Assembly: GCF_003315245.1 (NCBI RefSeq)
Contig: NZ_QNRT01000010.1
Span: 1 to 64,000, forward strand
Direction: 5' to 3'
Source: Arenicella xantha
Lineage (GTDB): Bacteria; Pseudomonadota; Gammaproteobacteria; Arenicellales; Arenicellaceae
Length of the DNA: 64,000 nt
The notes beneath the pieces were generated by a model, which made no database searches, had not been told where the DNA came from, and worked only from the letters and a program-made list of their open reading frames with translations. Positions 26,692-36,011 of this stretch are shown here, one piece after another (the first letter of the stretch is position 1; the number at the start of each line of letters is the position of its first letter). A program made the position numbers and the translations under genes.

Positions 26692-26740
26692 AAAAAAAGA
26701 GTGGCAACCAGTAGATACGCATACTATCGGTTACCACTCT
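26692..26740 (-). terminator. rho-independent terminator (minus strand)
   Basis: On the minus strand AGAGTGGTAACC pairs with GGTTGCCACTCT (one mismatch) and is followed by seven T. The nearest upstream minus-strand gene is the AraC regulator 355 bases away. Read on the plus strand the hairpin may also end the GFA gene transcript. Confidence 0.7.
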
Positions 26741-27094
26741 CTTAACTTCTGCCCAACTCCACCAGGATAAAATAGAGCGAACAAAGCGAGCCATAAAAAT
26801 GTTTCGCCTACGGATCTCGAAACGCAATTTTAGCCAGATGCAAAAACCAACCCGAGTCCCTCTCCTACAAAGCGACACGAAGATTATTACACCTGTGTTC
26901 TTGAACGAAACATGCTCAAATTACAACCACATAATTTTTGCAACTGCGACCCAAACTCAAACGCGAAGGAGCTACCGAGCACGTTGAGTAATGCGAGCAA
27001 CAATCACCCTACATAAGTGTGATGTCGAAAATCCGCACTGTTATTAGAGCAAAGTTCGCTGTACGAATCGTCTGATCGTGACGGGAAGGACACC
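26741..27094. other. 354-base stretch without a supported gene
   Basis: Short open frames exist on both strands, but none has a ribosome site, sensible composition or a recognisable domain. The terminator at its left edge leaves room for an untranslated tail of the AraC gene or a small RNA, without positive evidence. Confidence 0.35.
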
Positions 27095-28234
27095 TTAATT
27101 GGCATTGGATGCCAATCTATACGCAGTTGGAGTCTGGCCGGTGACTTTTTTGAAAGCACTATAAAATGATGAGCGAGAGTTAAAACCAACCTCGTTCGCT
27201 ATCATTAACACAGTGTCCTCAGTCGACTTAAGCCGCTCCATGGCCTCAAGCACACGCAAGCGATTTACGTAGTCAAAGAAAGTTTCATTGATATCAGTAT
27301 TAAGAGCCTGAGATACGTAATTGGGTAACTCACCGATTTGCTCAGACAAAGCACGTAACGACAGATTTTCGTCACGATATTGTTTGTCTAACTCCAAAGC
27401 GCGGCGGATTTTGTCAGAAACAGCACGCAACTGCTCAGGACTCAAAGCCGATTTTTCATACTTTTTGGCGACTGAGTGATCGTCCCGTGTTTTGGCAATC
27501 TCAATTCTCAAACCAGGACGCTGGCGCAACCCCCACGCGGCAAAGAACCAAATTGCGGCGACACGCGCTAAACCGTTCCAAGGGTAATATGGGTTCGACA
27601 TGCCATACAGGGCATACAAAATTTCGGCACCTAATTCTAGGCCTACATTAATCACTATTAGCCAAAGAGCCGAGCGAAACCAGTTTAGCTCCAGGTCTTC
27701 GGTACTCGCAAAGAGATCCATTAATTTTCGCCGATACCCAGACAGGCGAACCATGAGAAACACCACATAGACACAAAATTGCATCAGCGCCAAGATATTC
27801 AGAATCGCGTTAACACAACCTAAAAATCGCTGACCTGTTGTCAGGTCAGTAGGCGAATTTGCGCCAGCTCCCCATACCGTCACCACTAACGCCAATATTA
27901 CAGCTGGCAACAATGGCACAACAAAATGGCCAATATCTGTTTTGCGCCAACCGCGCGAATGCTCTGAGGTGAGTTCGCGCACATAGATCCAAAAGAGCGG
28001 CGGTAACGTAAGCTCCACAACTAATTTAAACAGCGTTATTTCAGGCAAGTACGGAACCATGCCAGGCACGACAAGCGGTTCACGAACAATCAAACAAAAC
28101 TGTACCACCGCGTTGGCTGCAAAAAAGAGTGCTAATGGCAGATACACATTTGAATGCGCAATGCGGCGCGCTAGCAAGTGTGCCGAAAACGCAGAAATTC
28201 CTAGCGCTAACGCTGAAATTATTGCAGCAAACAT
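27095..28234 (-). CDS. AraC-family regulator with N-terminal membrane domain
   Basis: A 379-residue protein with about seven hydrophobic helices (residues 1-235) and a C-terminal AraC/XylS domain (about 270-375). The second helix-turn-helix reads 'GFNSRSSFYSAFKKVTGQTP'. It has the same architecture as the protein at 10356-11471 but clearly different sequence. The target is unknown; neighbours on the same strand are the DUF6916 and heme-lipoprotein genes upstream. Confidence 0.85.
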   Translation of the reverse strand: MFAAIISALALGISAFSAHLLARRIAHSNVYLPLALFFAANAVVQFCLIVREPLVVPGMVPYLPEITLFKLVVELTLPPLFWIYVRELTSEHSRGWRKTDIGHFVVPLLPAVILALVVTVWGAGANSPTDLTTGQRFLGCVNAILNILALMQFCVYVVFLMVRLSGYRRKLMDLFASTEDLELNWFRSALWLIVINVGLELGAEILYALYGMSNPYYPWNGLARVAAIWFFAAWGLRQRPGLRIEIAKTRDDHSVAKKYEKSALSPEQLRAVSDKIRRALELDKQYRDENLSLRALSEQIGELPNYVSQALNTDINETFFDYVNRLRVLEAMERLKSTEDTVLMIANEVGFNSRSSFYSAFKKVTGQTPTAYRLASNAN

Positions 28235-28510
28235 TCTACGACCTTTTGAAGCACAAGACTTATCCTGGGGAGTTTAAAACTGAGAACATAGCGATACCGA
28301 CCCTTGCTCACCGCTGCCAACCAATCCGGTGAAGGTCGCTCTTCTCTAGCAACCTTCCGAGTAACCTTCGAATCCGTTATAAGCTACCTAGGTTGTGGCA
28401 AAAAAGAAAGATGTGGATTGGCATTAATCGCACAATTTAGCGGGGCAAAACCGAACCACAGACTCAGCGCCCAAGGCTAAATCTAACCAACCAGAAACTG
28501 ACCCGACGAT

Positions 28511-28798
28511 CTAGGTAAACACGGCTTCGTAACACATACCAGCCTGATCCGGACCAATTGGCACTAAAAATAGCAACAAATCACCAACCTCTGAATGCGT
28601 TAATGTATAAGTCCCTTGCTCGAGAATATCTTGGTTGTCAGAGCGAAAGACGGCCGAAAACGGTTCTTTCTGTCCACTTTCAACCGTATCAGCTGAAACG
28701 CTACTCACTTCAATCAAGGCGAGGTCTAGACGCGCTTGCTCTAATTCAATGCTAAACGACTCGTTTAATCGCTGCTCGTAGTCTTGTTTTGTCTTCAT
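28511..28798 (-). CDS. DUF6916-like protein
   Basis: A 95-residue cytoplasmic protein starting 'MKTKQDYEQRLNESFSIE'; the purine-rich AAAGAGAG before 28798 supports this start over a longer frame. The C-terminal half, 'GTYTLTHSEVGDLLLFLVPI' then 'AGMCYEAVFT', matches the DUF6916 pattern. The family is small and beta-rich, often linked to phage-tail-collar-type or secreted proteins, and its function is unknown. Confidence 0.65.
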   Translation of the reverse strand: MKTKQDYEQRLNESFSIELEQARLDLALIEVSSVSADTVESGQKEPFSAVFRSDNQDILEQGTYTLTHSEVGDLLLFLVPIGPDQAGMCYEAVFT

Positions 28799-28980
28799 GA
28801 AACTCTCTTTTAACAACATACTTATAACAACATAGCAAAAATTCCAGCCTGCTTCGCTCCCCATCAATACACGGCAAACCGGACATCTGAAACGTAAGTA
28901 TATTCATTCATCGCCTCGACCGCACGGCTATTCCATTAGCACTTTATGATTTAAGTCGGTCACGCGTTACGCTAGGTGCG

Positions 28981-29433
28981 CTAAGTTCCTGCGGAAGCCG
29001 GATGTAAGTCGGCCGAGGTTCCGCCATTCTGCCAATTTGAAACCGCCTTACCGTCCTTAAAGGTAATGATGTTGGTACCAGAGGTCGTCATTTTCACGCC
29101 ATCTGACCCGGTACCCGTCATAGTCCAGCGGATTGCGACTTTATGACCTTCGCCAATCAAATCATTGATCGTGAAGTGCAAGTCTGGATAGGCTGCGCGC
29201 AACGACTTGGCCCAGTTGATCGTGCCGTCCACCTTTGATGGATGTCCGTTGTACGTATAGTTATCAGCAAGACTTAATTTAACGATGTCGGTAATACCAT
29301 CATTAAATACGCCATTAAAAAATATCCGTGTCGCCTCCTTATTAATAACGGCGTCGACTTCTTTTCGTACACACGAACTGGTCAGCACGATGATGGCAAT
29401 CAAACAGACTCCTCGGGAAACAGCTTGCGACAT
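28981..29433 (-). CDS. SnoaL-like lipoprotein
   Basis: A 150-residue protein with a lipoprotein signal ending 'VLTSSC' and a mature NTF2/SnoaL-like fold. Characteristic pieces are 'FFNGVFNDGITDIVKLSLAD' and 'INWAKSLRAAYPDLHFTIND', then 'HKVAIRWTMTGTGSDG' and 'GTNIITFKDGKAVSNW'. SnoaL-like proteins are small alpha+beta cones that act as cyclases, isomerases or ligand binders. The lipid anchor puts this one in the periplasm. It lies 95 bases downstream of a heme-binding lipoprotein gene and may share its transcript. Confidence 0.8.
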   Translation of the reverse strand: MSQAVSRGVCLIAIIVLTSSCVRKEVDAVINKEATRIFFNGVFNDGITDIVKLSLADNYTYNGHPSKVDGTINWAKSLRAAYPDLHFTINDLIGEGHKVAIRWTMTGTGSDGVKMTTSGTNIITFKDGKAVSNWQNGGTSADLHPASAGT

Positions 29434-29528
29434 AATGGACTCCTATAAGGGTATTCTTGATTTAAATTAAACAGGCAATAACGAACTTGAGTGACCGTCT
29501 GCTAACACGGCCACTCAGTTCTCAAGTG

Positions 29529-31235
29529 CTAGCGTCGCGGTAACTTCGCTTGATGCACATCCAAATGAGCCGGCTTGGGATCAACGGCATGTTGCTGCCA
29601 TTGTTTCCACTGAACAATTGAAATAGACGTTTGCAATGAATAGTCCAAAGATATCCACTCAGTGCGCTCCGAATTGGCATAACTAGGCTGCCCTGGCAGT
29701 ACGTTAACCGGGCCAGATTCAGTAGCAACCGTAGTGTTGTATGGCTCAGCAGCCGGCGTGCTCGCAAAGAAAATCGAGTCTATTTCTGGGAAACTAATCG
29801 TCACATCGCCTACCTCTCTCTGCGACGCAGGGGCGCCACTGGCATCAATCCAACTGCCATCGGCAGCTTGCAACGCACATTCAGAAGTAAGCCCACCGAA
29901 CTGAGCTGCTATCGGCGGTACATTAATATTTTGATCGGCTACCGACGCCGACCCATGGCAGGACATGCACGAGCTATAAGCTTTGTCGGCCGGCCCATCA
30001 AGCCGAGCGTTACAGCCTAAATGACCAGGATGAGCAAATTGATCGGCGCCGCCGTCCTCGTTCAACATGTCAACGGTATCCCAAAAAATCACCATGTCAT
30101 CAAAGCCATTTTGGCGGGGCGCTTCAGGATAAGAAGAAGCCAGCACGCCAGCAGGCGGTGTGGAGTTGCCCCACATTAGCCCAAGTGGTGAGATTCGCTT
30201 CCACGGGCTCGGCTCGGTGGCCTTGCGCTGCCCATCGGCCACAAAGGTACCAAATACCCATTCTGTTCCTTCAGCACGTGAGTCTTTTACCGCAAGATCA
30301 AATTGGAGCAATGTAACTGGGCCGTACTTATCTAAGCTACGAGGACATTGCTGACTTTCTTCGGTCATGGTGCACTGCGCCGCACCAGACCGCGACTTGC
30401 AGCCACAAAAATCCGGCGATGAAATATTCGCCTTCCAGACCGGTAGATTGTTTAGCATTGGCATCTGTGCCGACGACAAAGTTGTGAACAATGGCTTGCC
30501 GACCACTGCACCTTCGGCGAATGACACGTTTTCGGTGGGGATTTGTGGTTGGCCATCCGCTTTCCAAATAGTGCCGAGCGTGTAAGCTGCCGTTGGGTTG
30601 AAGAAACCCACCGCCCACATCGTACCGTTCAACGGTTCCGGCGACGTGTTCATACTAAATGATACTGGCGCTTCACGCGTAAGCCCATGAGTGAATTCGC
30701 GACCGGCTAACACGTTATAAGTCTGAAACGGAATATTGAACCACGCGCGAACCGGATTGTTGCATACATCCCAATCAGTTTCGACGTTACCACTATTGAT
30801 GTTGCCGGCGAAAATATACTCCAATACTAACCAGCTGTATTCCAACGCGAGTTTTTGCTTCATATCCGGTTCAGTACTTGCGTCAAACAACGGATCAAAC
30901 CGAGCATCACGCCACGGCTGATCGGCTATTTCATTAGGCAACTCCGTTGGGTAGCCATCACTCAACCTAAATATCGGCCCTTGATAGCCCGGCATGGGTT
31001 GGTCTGATACCGTTTGCCCTTCATACATCTCAGGAAATTTGGGGTCTTGCCAATAGCTTGGATAGGTTCCAGTACAAGTTCCCTTATTTTGCACGGGCGC
31101 TGTAGGCGGCGCAGGCACCGGGGCGACCTCCACTGAGGCTTGCTTAAGCGACGTATCGGTCGGCGTGCTGGATTGATCGGAGCAGGCAAACAAGAGCCCG
31201 CTAAATAAGGTGATGAGTAGGGTTTTATGCTTCAT
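29529..31235 (-). CDS. c-type heme-binding lipoprotein
   Basis: A 568-residue protein with a clean lipobox ('LLFAC') and a Pro/Val/Ala linker. The large domain contains the c-type heme motif 'CMSCH' (in 'YSSCMSCHGSASVADQN', about residue 425). Several other Cys pairs, 'CGCKS' and 'CTMTEESQQC', may be disulfides. It is probably a periplasmic or outer-membrane redox protein. No enzyme family is recognised for the N-terminal 400 residues. Only one CxxCH is present, so it would be a mono-heme protein with an attached unknown domain. Confidence 0.75.
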   Translation of the reverse strand: MKHKTLLITLFSGLLFACSDQSSTPTDTSLKQASVEVAPVPAPPTAPVQNKGTCTGTYPSYWQDPKFPEMYEGQTVSDQPMPGYQGPIFRLSDGYPTELPNEIADQPWRDARFDPLFDASTEPDMKQKLALEYSWLVLEYIFAGNINSGNVETDWDVCNNPVRAWFNIPFQTYNVLAGREFTHGLTREAPVSFSMNTSPEPLNGTMWAVGFFNPTAAYTLGTIWKADGQPQIPTENVSFAEGAVVGKPLFTTLSSAQMPMLNNLPVWKANISSPDFCGCKSRSGAAQCTMTEESQQCPRSLDKYGPVTLLQFDLAVKDSRAEGTEWVFGTFVADGQRKATEPSPWKRISPLGLMWGNSTPPAGVLASSYPEAPRQNGFDDMVIFWDTVDMLNEDGGADQFAHPGHLGCNARLDGPADKAYSSCMSCHGSASVADQNINVPPIAAQFGGLTSECALQAADGSWIDASGAPASQREVGDVTISFPEIDSIFFASTPAAEPYNTTVATESGPVNVLPGQPSYANSERTEWISLDYSLQTSISIVQWKQWQQHAVDPKPAHLDVHQAKLPRR

Positions 31236-31840
31236 TAGAAAATCTCCTTAGTCTGTGAGCGATGGTGTGATGTGAGATTAATCGTGTCCCGACATTCGTG
31301 CGGTATCTCCTCTATGGGAACTAGGCTCGTTTGTTGGCTAGTTCCGTATTCTTGACGACGGAAAATGCTCCTCCGCAACTATCTTGTCTGCGTGAACATT
31401 TGTACGTGCTATATGCGCAACCTGGAAAGGTTTTAGCGTTAAATCTGAAACCGAACCAGCAATCCGCTGTGGTATTTGCCACCCATGGTAATAACGCTGC
31501 GCTACTCGTTTGGATCGCCAAGCTGATCTCGTGATCAGCGGCAAGGGTCCCATCCCCCCCAAACGAGTAGCGGCGCAACCAACCCCAACACAACCCGTGT
31601 GAAACTTTGCGTACCCGCCTTCAACAGTCTTTTAAAACTCATGGCGTATTCCCGATTCCCAACCAACTGCGGGTTGGCATTTGACATCCTGTGCGTACAC
31701 TTTCTCACATTTATTTGACAAGTGTCTATAGTCCAAAAGGACTAGCAATGAGTTATGGCGGGGTATACAGAGTACTGCGAGGCATCCATGCCGCAATTAT
31801 TCTTTCAACATCAGGCCTCGTTGCGAGGCCCAATCGGTAC
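31236..31840. other. 605-base stretch without a supported gene
   Basis: Overlapping short frames on both strands (31321-31593) lack ribosome sites and protein-like composition. A 44-codon frame at 31748-31882 has AAGGA upstream but overlaps the end of plsY and looks non-coding. A perfect 7-bp hairpin GGCCTCG-TTG-CGAGGCC occupies 31814-31830, just downstream of the plsY stop, and may mark its transcript end. Confidence 0.4.
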
Positions 31841-32449
31841 TTACTTTTTCTGACCTATTTTTCCTTCAGTGCCCGCTTTTAATCGTTCAATATTTTCTTT
31901 ATGCCGTTGAAAAGTAAACGCCACTATCCAGAATACACCACCGATTAGTTGCAGCTGATCTGGCTGATTGAATACCGCGAAACTGGCTAATCCAGTAACC
32001 GCACTCGCGACTAGCGCGGCTAACGATGAATACCGACTCAACGCCGCGGTCGCGACCCAAACTAATACAAAGATGGCCAATAATTGCCAGCTCAGCGCAG
32101 CATAAACCCCTATCGCAGTCGCCACACCTTTACCGCCTTTGAAGCCAAAAAAGATAGGAAACAAATGCCCCATAAACGCTGCTATCGCGACCAACGCGAG
32201 CATGCCGTTAGAGACACCAGCGTATTGCGCCAGCAGAACCGGGATCACACCTTTTAGAACATCGCCCAGCAAGGTAACAATTGCCGCGGCTTTACTTCCC
32301 GAGCGCAATACATTGGTTGCCCCGGGGTTGCCACTGCCAACCTCACGAGGGTCATCTAAGCGAAATAGCTTGGAGACGATAACTGCACTGGATATTGAAC
32401 CCATCAGATAGGCGAACACTGGCCATAAGAACGGAGGAATTGCCGACAT
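31841..32449 (-). CDS. plsY: acyl-phosphate glycerol-3-phosphate acyltransferase
   Basis: A 202-residue inner-membrane enzyme that transfers the acyl group from acyl phosphate to glycerol 3-phosphate, the first step of phospholipid synthesis. Five or so membrane helices are visible. The conserved loops are 'DDPREVGSGNPGATNVLRSG' (about residues 32-51), 'GDVLKG' and 'FFGFKGGKGVATAIG'. It is divergent from folB with an 84-base shared upstream region, a common gammaproteobacterial arrangement. Confidence 0.96.
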   Translation of the reverse strand: MSAIPPFLWPVFAYLMGSISSAVIVSKLFRLDDPREVGSGNPGATNVLRSGSKAAAIVTLLGDVLKGVIPVLLAQYAGVSNGMLALVAIAAFMGHLFPIFFGFKGGKGVATAIGVYAALSWQLLAIFVLVWVATAALSRYSSLAALVASAVTGLASFAVFNQPDQLQLIGGVFWIVAFTFQRHKENIERLKAGTEGKIGQKK

Positions 32450-32533
32450 AGTATTAATAACTGCGTTTAGTGATGCCCTGATTGTACTGTGTTAAAGTGA
32501 CAAAGGCTCACAAAAACAAGACGAGTAAGCAAT

Positions 32534-32887
32534 TTGGACACTATCTACTTAAAAGGTTTGACGCTGAAATGCACAATTGGCGTTTGGCAATGGGAGCAAG
32601 CCATTAAACAAACACTCAAACTCGATATCGAGTTGAGCACCGATGCCAGCAAAGCCGCTCAAGATGATGATCTTGAGCAAGCCTTAGATTACCAGAAAGT
32701 TGCTGAACGAATGCAAATGGTCGCCAATGAAGCACCCGTCAAGCTACTGGAGACACTCGCGACACGACTAGCCAATGTACTGCTAGATGAATTCGAAACT
32801 ACTCGAGTCAAACTAACTTTAGACAAAGGCCAAGCCGTCAAAGGCGTTAAAAACGTTGGTATCATAATCGAGCGATCACGCGACTAG
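32534..32887 (+). CDS. folB: dihydroneopterin aldolase
   Basis: A 117-residue cytoplasmic enzyme of folate synthesis that converts dihydroneopterin to 6-hydroxymethyl-dihydropterin. Conserved pieces are 'IYLKGLTLKCTIGVWQWEQA' at the N-terminus, 'ALDYQKVAERM' in the middle, and the active-site lysine region 'VKLTLDKGQAVKGVKNVGI'. The start is TTG. It is divergent from plsY. Confidence 0.95.
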   Translation: MDTIYLKGLTLKCTIGVWQWEQAIKQTLKLDIELSTDASKAAQDDDLEQALDYQKVAERMQMVANEAPVKLLETLATRLANVLLDEFETTRVKLTLDKGQAVKGVKNVGIIIERSRD

Positions 32888-32970
32888 ATCCGGCGTCTTA
32901 AGGCGGACAATCACTGCATATCTGATGCAACGACTATTCCCAGAACTTGCTTAAAAACTTGCCTGCCGAG

Positions 32971-33639
32971 CTACGTTACAATTCCCATCGAGACCCGAAT
33001 GTCACTCAACTCGTCGGCTCGAATGTCGAGTTTGTTCTCGGCAAATTGGTCGGCAGGTAACTTCGCTAACTCTTCGGCTTTAGCCATCGCTACGTCGACG
33101 ACCTGGGCAGGTTCAACCACTTCATCAAGCATACCAATTTGAGCGGCTAGTACCGGGTCATAGGCACGCGACTGCACAATCGCTTGGCCGTGATGACGAG
33201 GGTCGATGTGAGCCTTAGCAATAATTTTCAAGAGTGGTGTAAAGGGCATACCAATTGCCGTTTCTGGGAGTCGAATAGCAAACTCTCCACTAGCGCCAAC
33301 ACGATAATCAGCAGCTAATAGCATGAAAACACCCATTCCAACTGCGTGACCTTCGCAGGCAATCACCACCGGTTGCGGATGAGAGTATAATTTCTCCATA
33401 AAAATCATACCCTGATTAAGCATACCTTTAGCCACGTCCATACCTTGGGCCAATACTTTTAGGTCGAACCCAGCCGAAAACATGCCTGGATTACCGCAAA
33501 TCAACACGGCTTTGGCTTCTTTATTAGCACGCTCTAGACTATCCATTAAGCCTTCCGACAACTCCTTTGAGAGGGGGTTCGCTTTACCATTGTCGAGCGA
33601 AATTTTCGCCACGCCGCTATCTAATAACTCGTATTTCAT
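32971..33639 (-). CDS. enoyl-CoA hydratase/isomerase family protein
   Basis: A 222-residue crotonase-fold protein. The oxyanion-hole segments are visible as 'VLICGNPGMFSAGFDLKVLA' (about residues 45-64) and 'ACEGHAVGMGVFMLLAADYR' (about 94-113). Members act on acyl-CoA thioesters as hydratases, isomerases or hydrolases. The usual catalytic Glu pair is not obvious, so the exact reaction is open. It is monocistronic. Confidence 0.85.
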   Translation of the reverse strand: MKYELLDSGVAKISLDNGKANPLSKELSEGLMDSLERANKEAKAVLICGNPGMFSAGFDLKVLAQGMDVAKGMLNQGMIFMEKLYSHPQPVVIACEGHAVGMGVFMLLAADYRVGASGEFAIRLPETAIGMPFTPLLKIIAKAHIDPRHHGQAIVQSRAYDPVLAAQIGMLDEVVEPAQVVDVAMAKAEELAKLPADQFAENKLDIRADELSDIRVSMGIVT

Positions 33640-33957
33640 CTTGCTACCTTAAAGTCTGCCAAAATCAAAGGTAAGAATATAACGCACCGCGACGCTTTCG
33701 CAGTAGCACTTTTATTATTGAGAATGCCTCGCCAACAGTCTTGATCAACCAAAACTTGGCTAATGTTCTAAAAGCTTTGGCAATTTTGCCACCATCAAAT
33801 AACTTTGATTCATTAATAATATAAAAACATGTCACTTCCGATATATCACGTTTAGGCGTAATTTAGCACCAGCTGACTAATTGCATGTGCAACGAAGTAG
33901 ATCAATGAGGTTAGCAATTCTTAATTTTGTGTTTGTTCCCACATCGGAGAAATTGCT
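33640..33957. other. divergent intergenic region
   Basis: AT-rich 318-base region between the crotonase gene (minus) and the 33958 gene (plus). It must hold both promoters, but no hexamer pair stands out, and no gene, hairpin or repeat is supported. Confidence 0.35.
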
Positions 33958-34272
33958 ATGACTAAACTTACATCTTTCATCCTTGGCGCTGCTATCGCAG
34001 GTGCTTCTTTGTCAACCCATGCCAGCACTGACTTGGACCTTGAACTCAGTCGATGCGCTGAAGCTGCACTTGCCTCACAACAAGTAAGCGTGAAAAAAAT
34101 TCGCGTTGAAACACCAACCAACGACGCAGCACTGATGGATCATGACCTGTCTCAACGTGTTACCGAATATCGTATGCGAATTGCTAGCGACATCTCTGGC
34201 CAAGAGCTAGGTAATGTTACTTGTCGAATCAGCAAGTCCGGCGAAGTGACCTCAGCAAAATTTGACGCTTAA
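33958..34272 (+). CDS. small exported hypothetical protein
   Basis: A 104-residue protein with a signal peptide ('SFILGAAIAGASLSTHAS', cleavage near residue 21-22). The mature 80 residues contain two cysteines ('RCAEAAL' and 'VTCRIS') likely to form a disulfide, consistent with a periplasmic protein. A GGAGAAA precedes the ATG. No family is recognised. Confidence 0.65.
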   Translation: MTKLTSFILGAAIAGASLSTHASTDLDLELSRCAEAALASQQVSVKKIRVETPTNDAALMDHDLSQRVTEYRMRIASDISGQELGNVTCRISKSGEVTSAKFDA

Positions 34273-34391
34273 ACGAGTCCATTTTGCAAAGCTTGCAGGG
34301 CCAGCTTGACCTAACGTTCAGCTGGCTCTAAGCGTTATTCAATACGCTCGTGCGGGCCGACTACACAAACAAGCCAGCACACCAAACATTA

Positions 34392-35132
34392 TTAAAACAT
34401 TACTGATCGCCCGCCATCTACGGCAATAATCTGACCGGTAATGTAATCCGCATCATCTACCAAAAAACGCACTAATTTCGCGACATCTTCGGGTTTACCC
34501 ATACGTTGCAAAGGGATTTTCTCGAGCACTTCGGTTTGAGTGGCTGCCACCGCGGTGTGCTCTGGCCATAGAATTGCACCGGGCGCTACGGCATTGACTC
34601 GAATGTTCGGCGCTAAATCTCGCGCCAGCGATTTAGTCAGCATTTCGAGACCAGCCTTGGCCGAACAATAGATTGGATGATGCGCCATTGGATGACGTGC
34701 GTGAATGTCCACCAGATTAATAATCGATCCATTCGTTTCGCGTAAATGCTTTACCGCGGCTTTAGCGATAAATGCCGGCGCCTTTAGGTTGCTGCCAATT
34801 AGATCTTTCCAAAAATCATCCTCAATAAGCTCGATCGGCGTTGGGTAGAAAGTTGACGCATTATTCACGACCACATCTAAGCGACCAAACTGATCTAAGC
34901 ATTGCTTTATCATGCCAGGTATACAAGATAGATCCAGTAGGTCACCTTGCACAGCAATTGCGCTATCCGGTCGTTGATCATTCAATTGTGTGGCGAGACT
35001 GTGAGCTTCAGACGATGAAGAACGATAATGAATCGCTATATTGTGCCCGACTTCGTGCATGGTGAGAGCAATCTGTCGACCAATGCGACGTGCTCCACCG
35101 GTAATTAATATGGTTTTAGGAGAAGAGTTCAT
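34392..35132 (-). CDS. pteridine reductase (short-chain dehydrogenase)
   Basis: A 246-residue NADPH-dependent SDR enzyme that probably reduces dihydrobiopterin/dihydrofolate-type pteridines (FolM/PTR1 group). The dinucleotide motif 'TGGARRIGRQIA' has the pteridine-reductase-type 'GGARRIG'. 'VVNNAS' and the catalytic 'YCSAKAG' (Tyr-x3-Lys) are present, and the C-terminal 'GQIIAVDGGRS' is standard. folB, another pterin enzyme, is 1.5 kb away. Confidence 0.88.
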   Translation of the reverse strand: MNSSPKTILITGGARRIGRQIALTMHEVGHNIAIHYRSSSSEAHSLATQLNDQRPDSAIAVQGDLLDLSCIPGMIKQCLDQFGRLDVVVNNASTFYPTPIELIEDDFWKDLIGSNLKAPAFIAKAAVKHLRETNGSIINLVDIHARHPMAHHPIYCSAKAGLEMLTKSLARDLAPNIRVNAVAPGAILWPEHTAVAATQTEVLEKIPLQRMGKPEDVAKLVRFLVDDADYITGQIIAVDGGRSVMF

Positions 35133-35210
35133 TTAAAGATGCAAATAACACAACAAAAACTTACTATATCGCATTCTTGTCAATACACCTTTAACTTCCG
35201 CGACTAACCC

Positions 35211-36011
35211 ATGGATTTGTATCAAGCTGTGGTCTTGGCCATTATCCAAGGCCTTACCGAATTCCTGCCTATCTCGAGTTCTGCCCACCTAATTCTGGTG
35301 CCAGAGCTACTCGGCTGGCAGGATCAAGGCCTCGCTTTCGACGTGGCCGTCCATGTCGGAACCTTAATCGCGGTAGTCGCGTTCTTATTGCCAGAGATTA
35401 CTCGAATCGTGCCTGCATGGTTTGCTGGCTGGGTAAATCGACAATGGAGCAACGACGGACAACTCGGATGGCTAGTCATATTAGCGACTATTCCGGTCGG
35501 CATTGTTGGGTTATTGGCCGGTGATTGGATTGAAATTAATTTGCGCTCAGCAATGGTGATTGCCGCTAGCACACTGCTGTTTGGTCTACTACTCGGCTGG
35601 GCTGACCGCGGCGGCGACAAAAATCATAAACCGATGACCAAACTCGGCTGGAAAGACACGCTCATCGTCGGCAGTGCTCAAGCGCTCGCGCTGATTCCAG
35701 GAACATCTCGGTCAGGTATCACCATGACCGCACTGCTTGCGCTCGGCTACACCCGAACCGCCGCTGCACGCTTTTCATTTTTAATGGCGGTGCCAGCGAT
35801 TGCATTGCCCGGACTGCTAAAATCGGCCGAGCTAGCGCAAAGCCAAGCCACTACCAACTGGACAATGTTAGCCGTCGGCGTGCTTGTTTCAGCAATCGTG
35901 GCATTTCTGTGTATGCAGTTGTTTATGCGCTTTGTCGAGCGCGTTGGCATGTTACCGTTTGTCCTTTACCGAATATTTTTAAGCTTGGTTATAGTAGGCT
36001 TTATGTTATGA
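35211..36011 (+). CDS. uppP: undecaprenyl-diphosphatase
   Basis: A 266-residue inner-membrane phosphatase that recycles undecaprenyl diphosphate for cell-wall synthesis; also known as BacA for bacitracin resistance. The two signatures are intact: 'GLTEFLPISSSAHLILVPEL' near the N-terminus and 'PGTSRSGITMTALLALGYTR' in the middle. About eight helices are present. Its TGA overlaps the hslO start as ATGA, so the two genes are translationally coupled. Confidence 0.97.
   Translation: MDLYQAVVLAIIQGLTEFLPISSSAHLILVPELLGWQDQGLAFDVAVHVGTLIAVVAFLLPEITRIVPAWFAGWVNRQWSNDGQLGWLVILATIPVGIVGLLAGDWIEINLRSAMVIAASTLLFGLLLGWADRGGDKNHKPMTKLGWKDTLIVGSAQALALIPGTSRSGITMTALLALGYTRTAAARFSFLMAVPAIALPGLLKSAELAQSQATTNWTMLAVGVLVSAIVAFLCMQLFMRFVERVGMLPFVLYRIFLSLVIVGFML

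Noticed and set aside
26799-26987. A 62-codon plus-strand frame in the 26.7-27.1 kb gap
   Set aside because: No ribosome site, odd composition and no homology that I can recognise.
31748-31882. A 44-codon plus-strand frame with an AAGGA upstream
   Set aside because: It overlaps the end of plsY antisense, includes a hairpin, and its composition is not protein-like.
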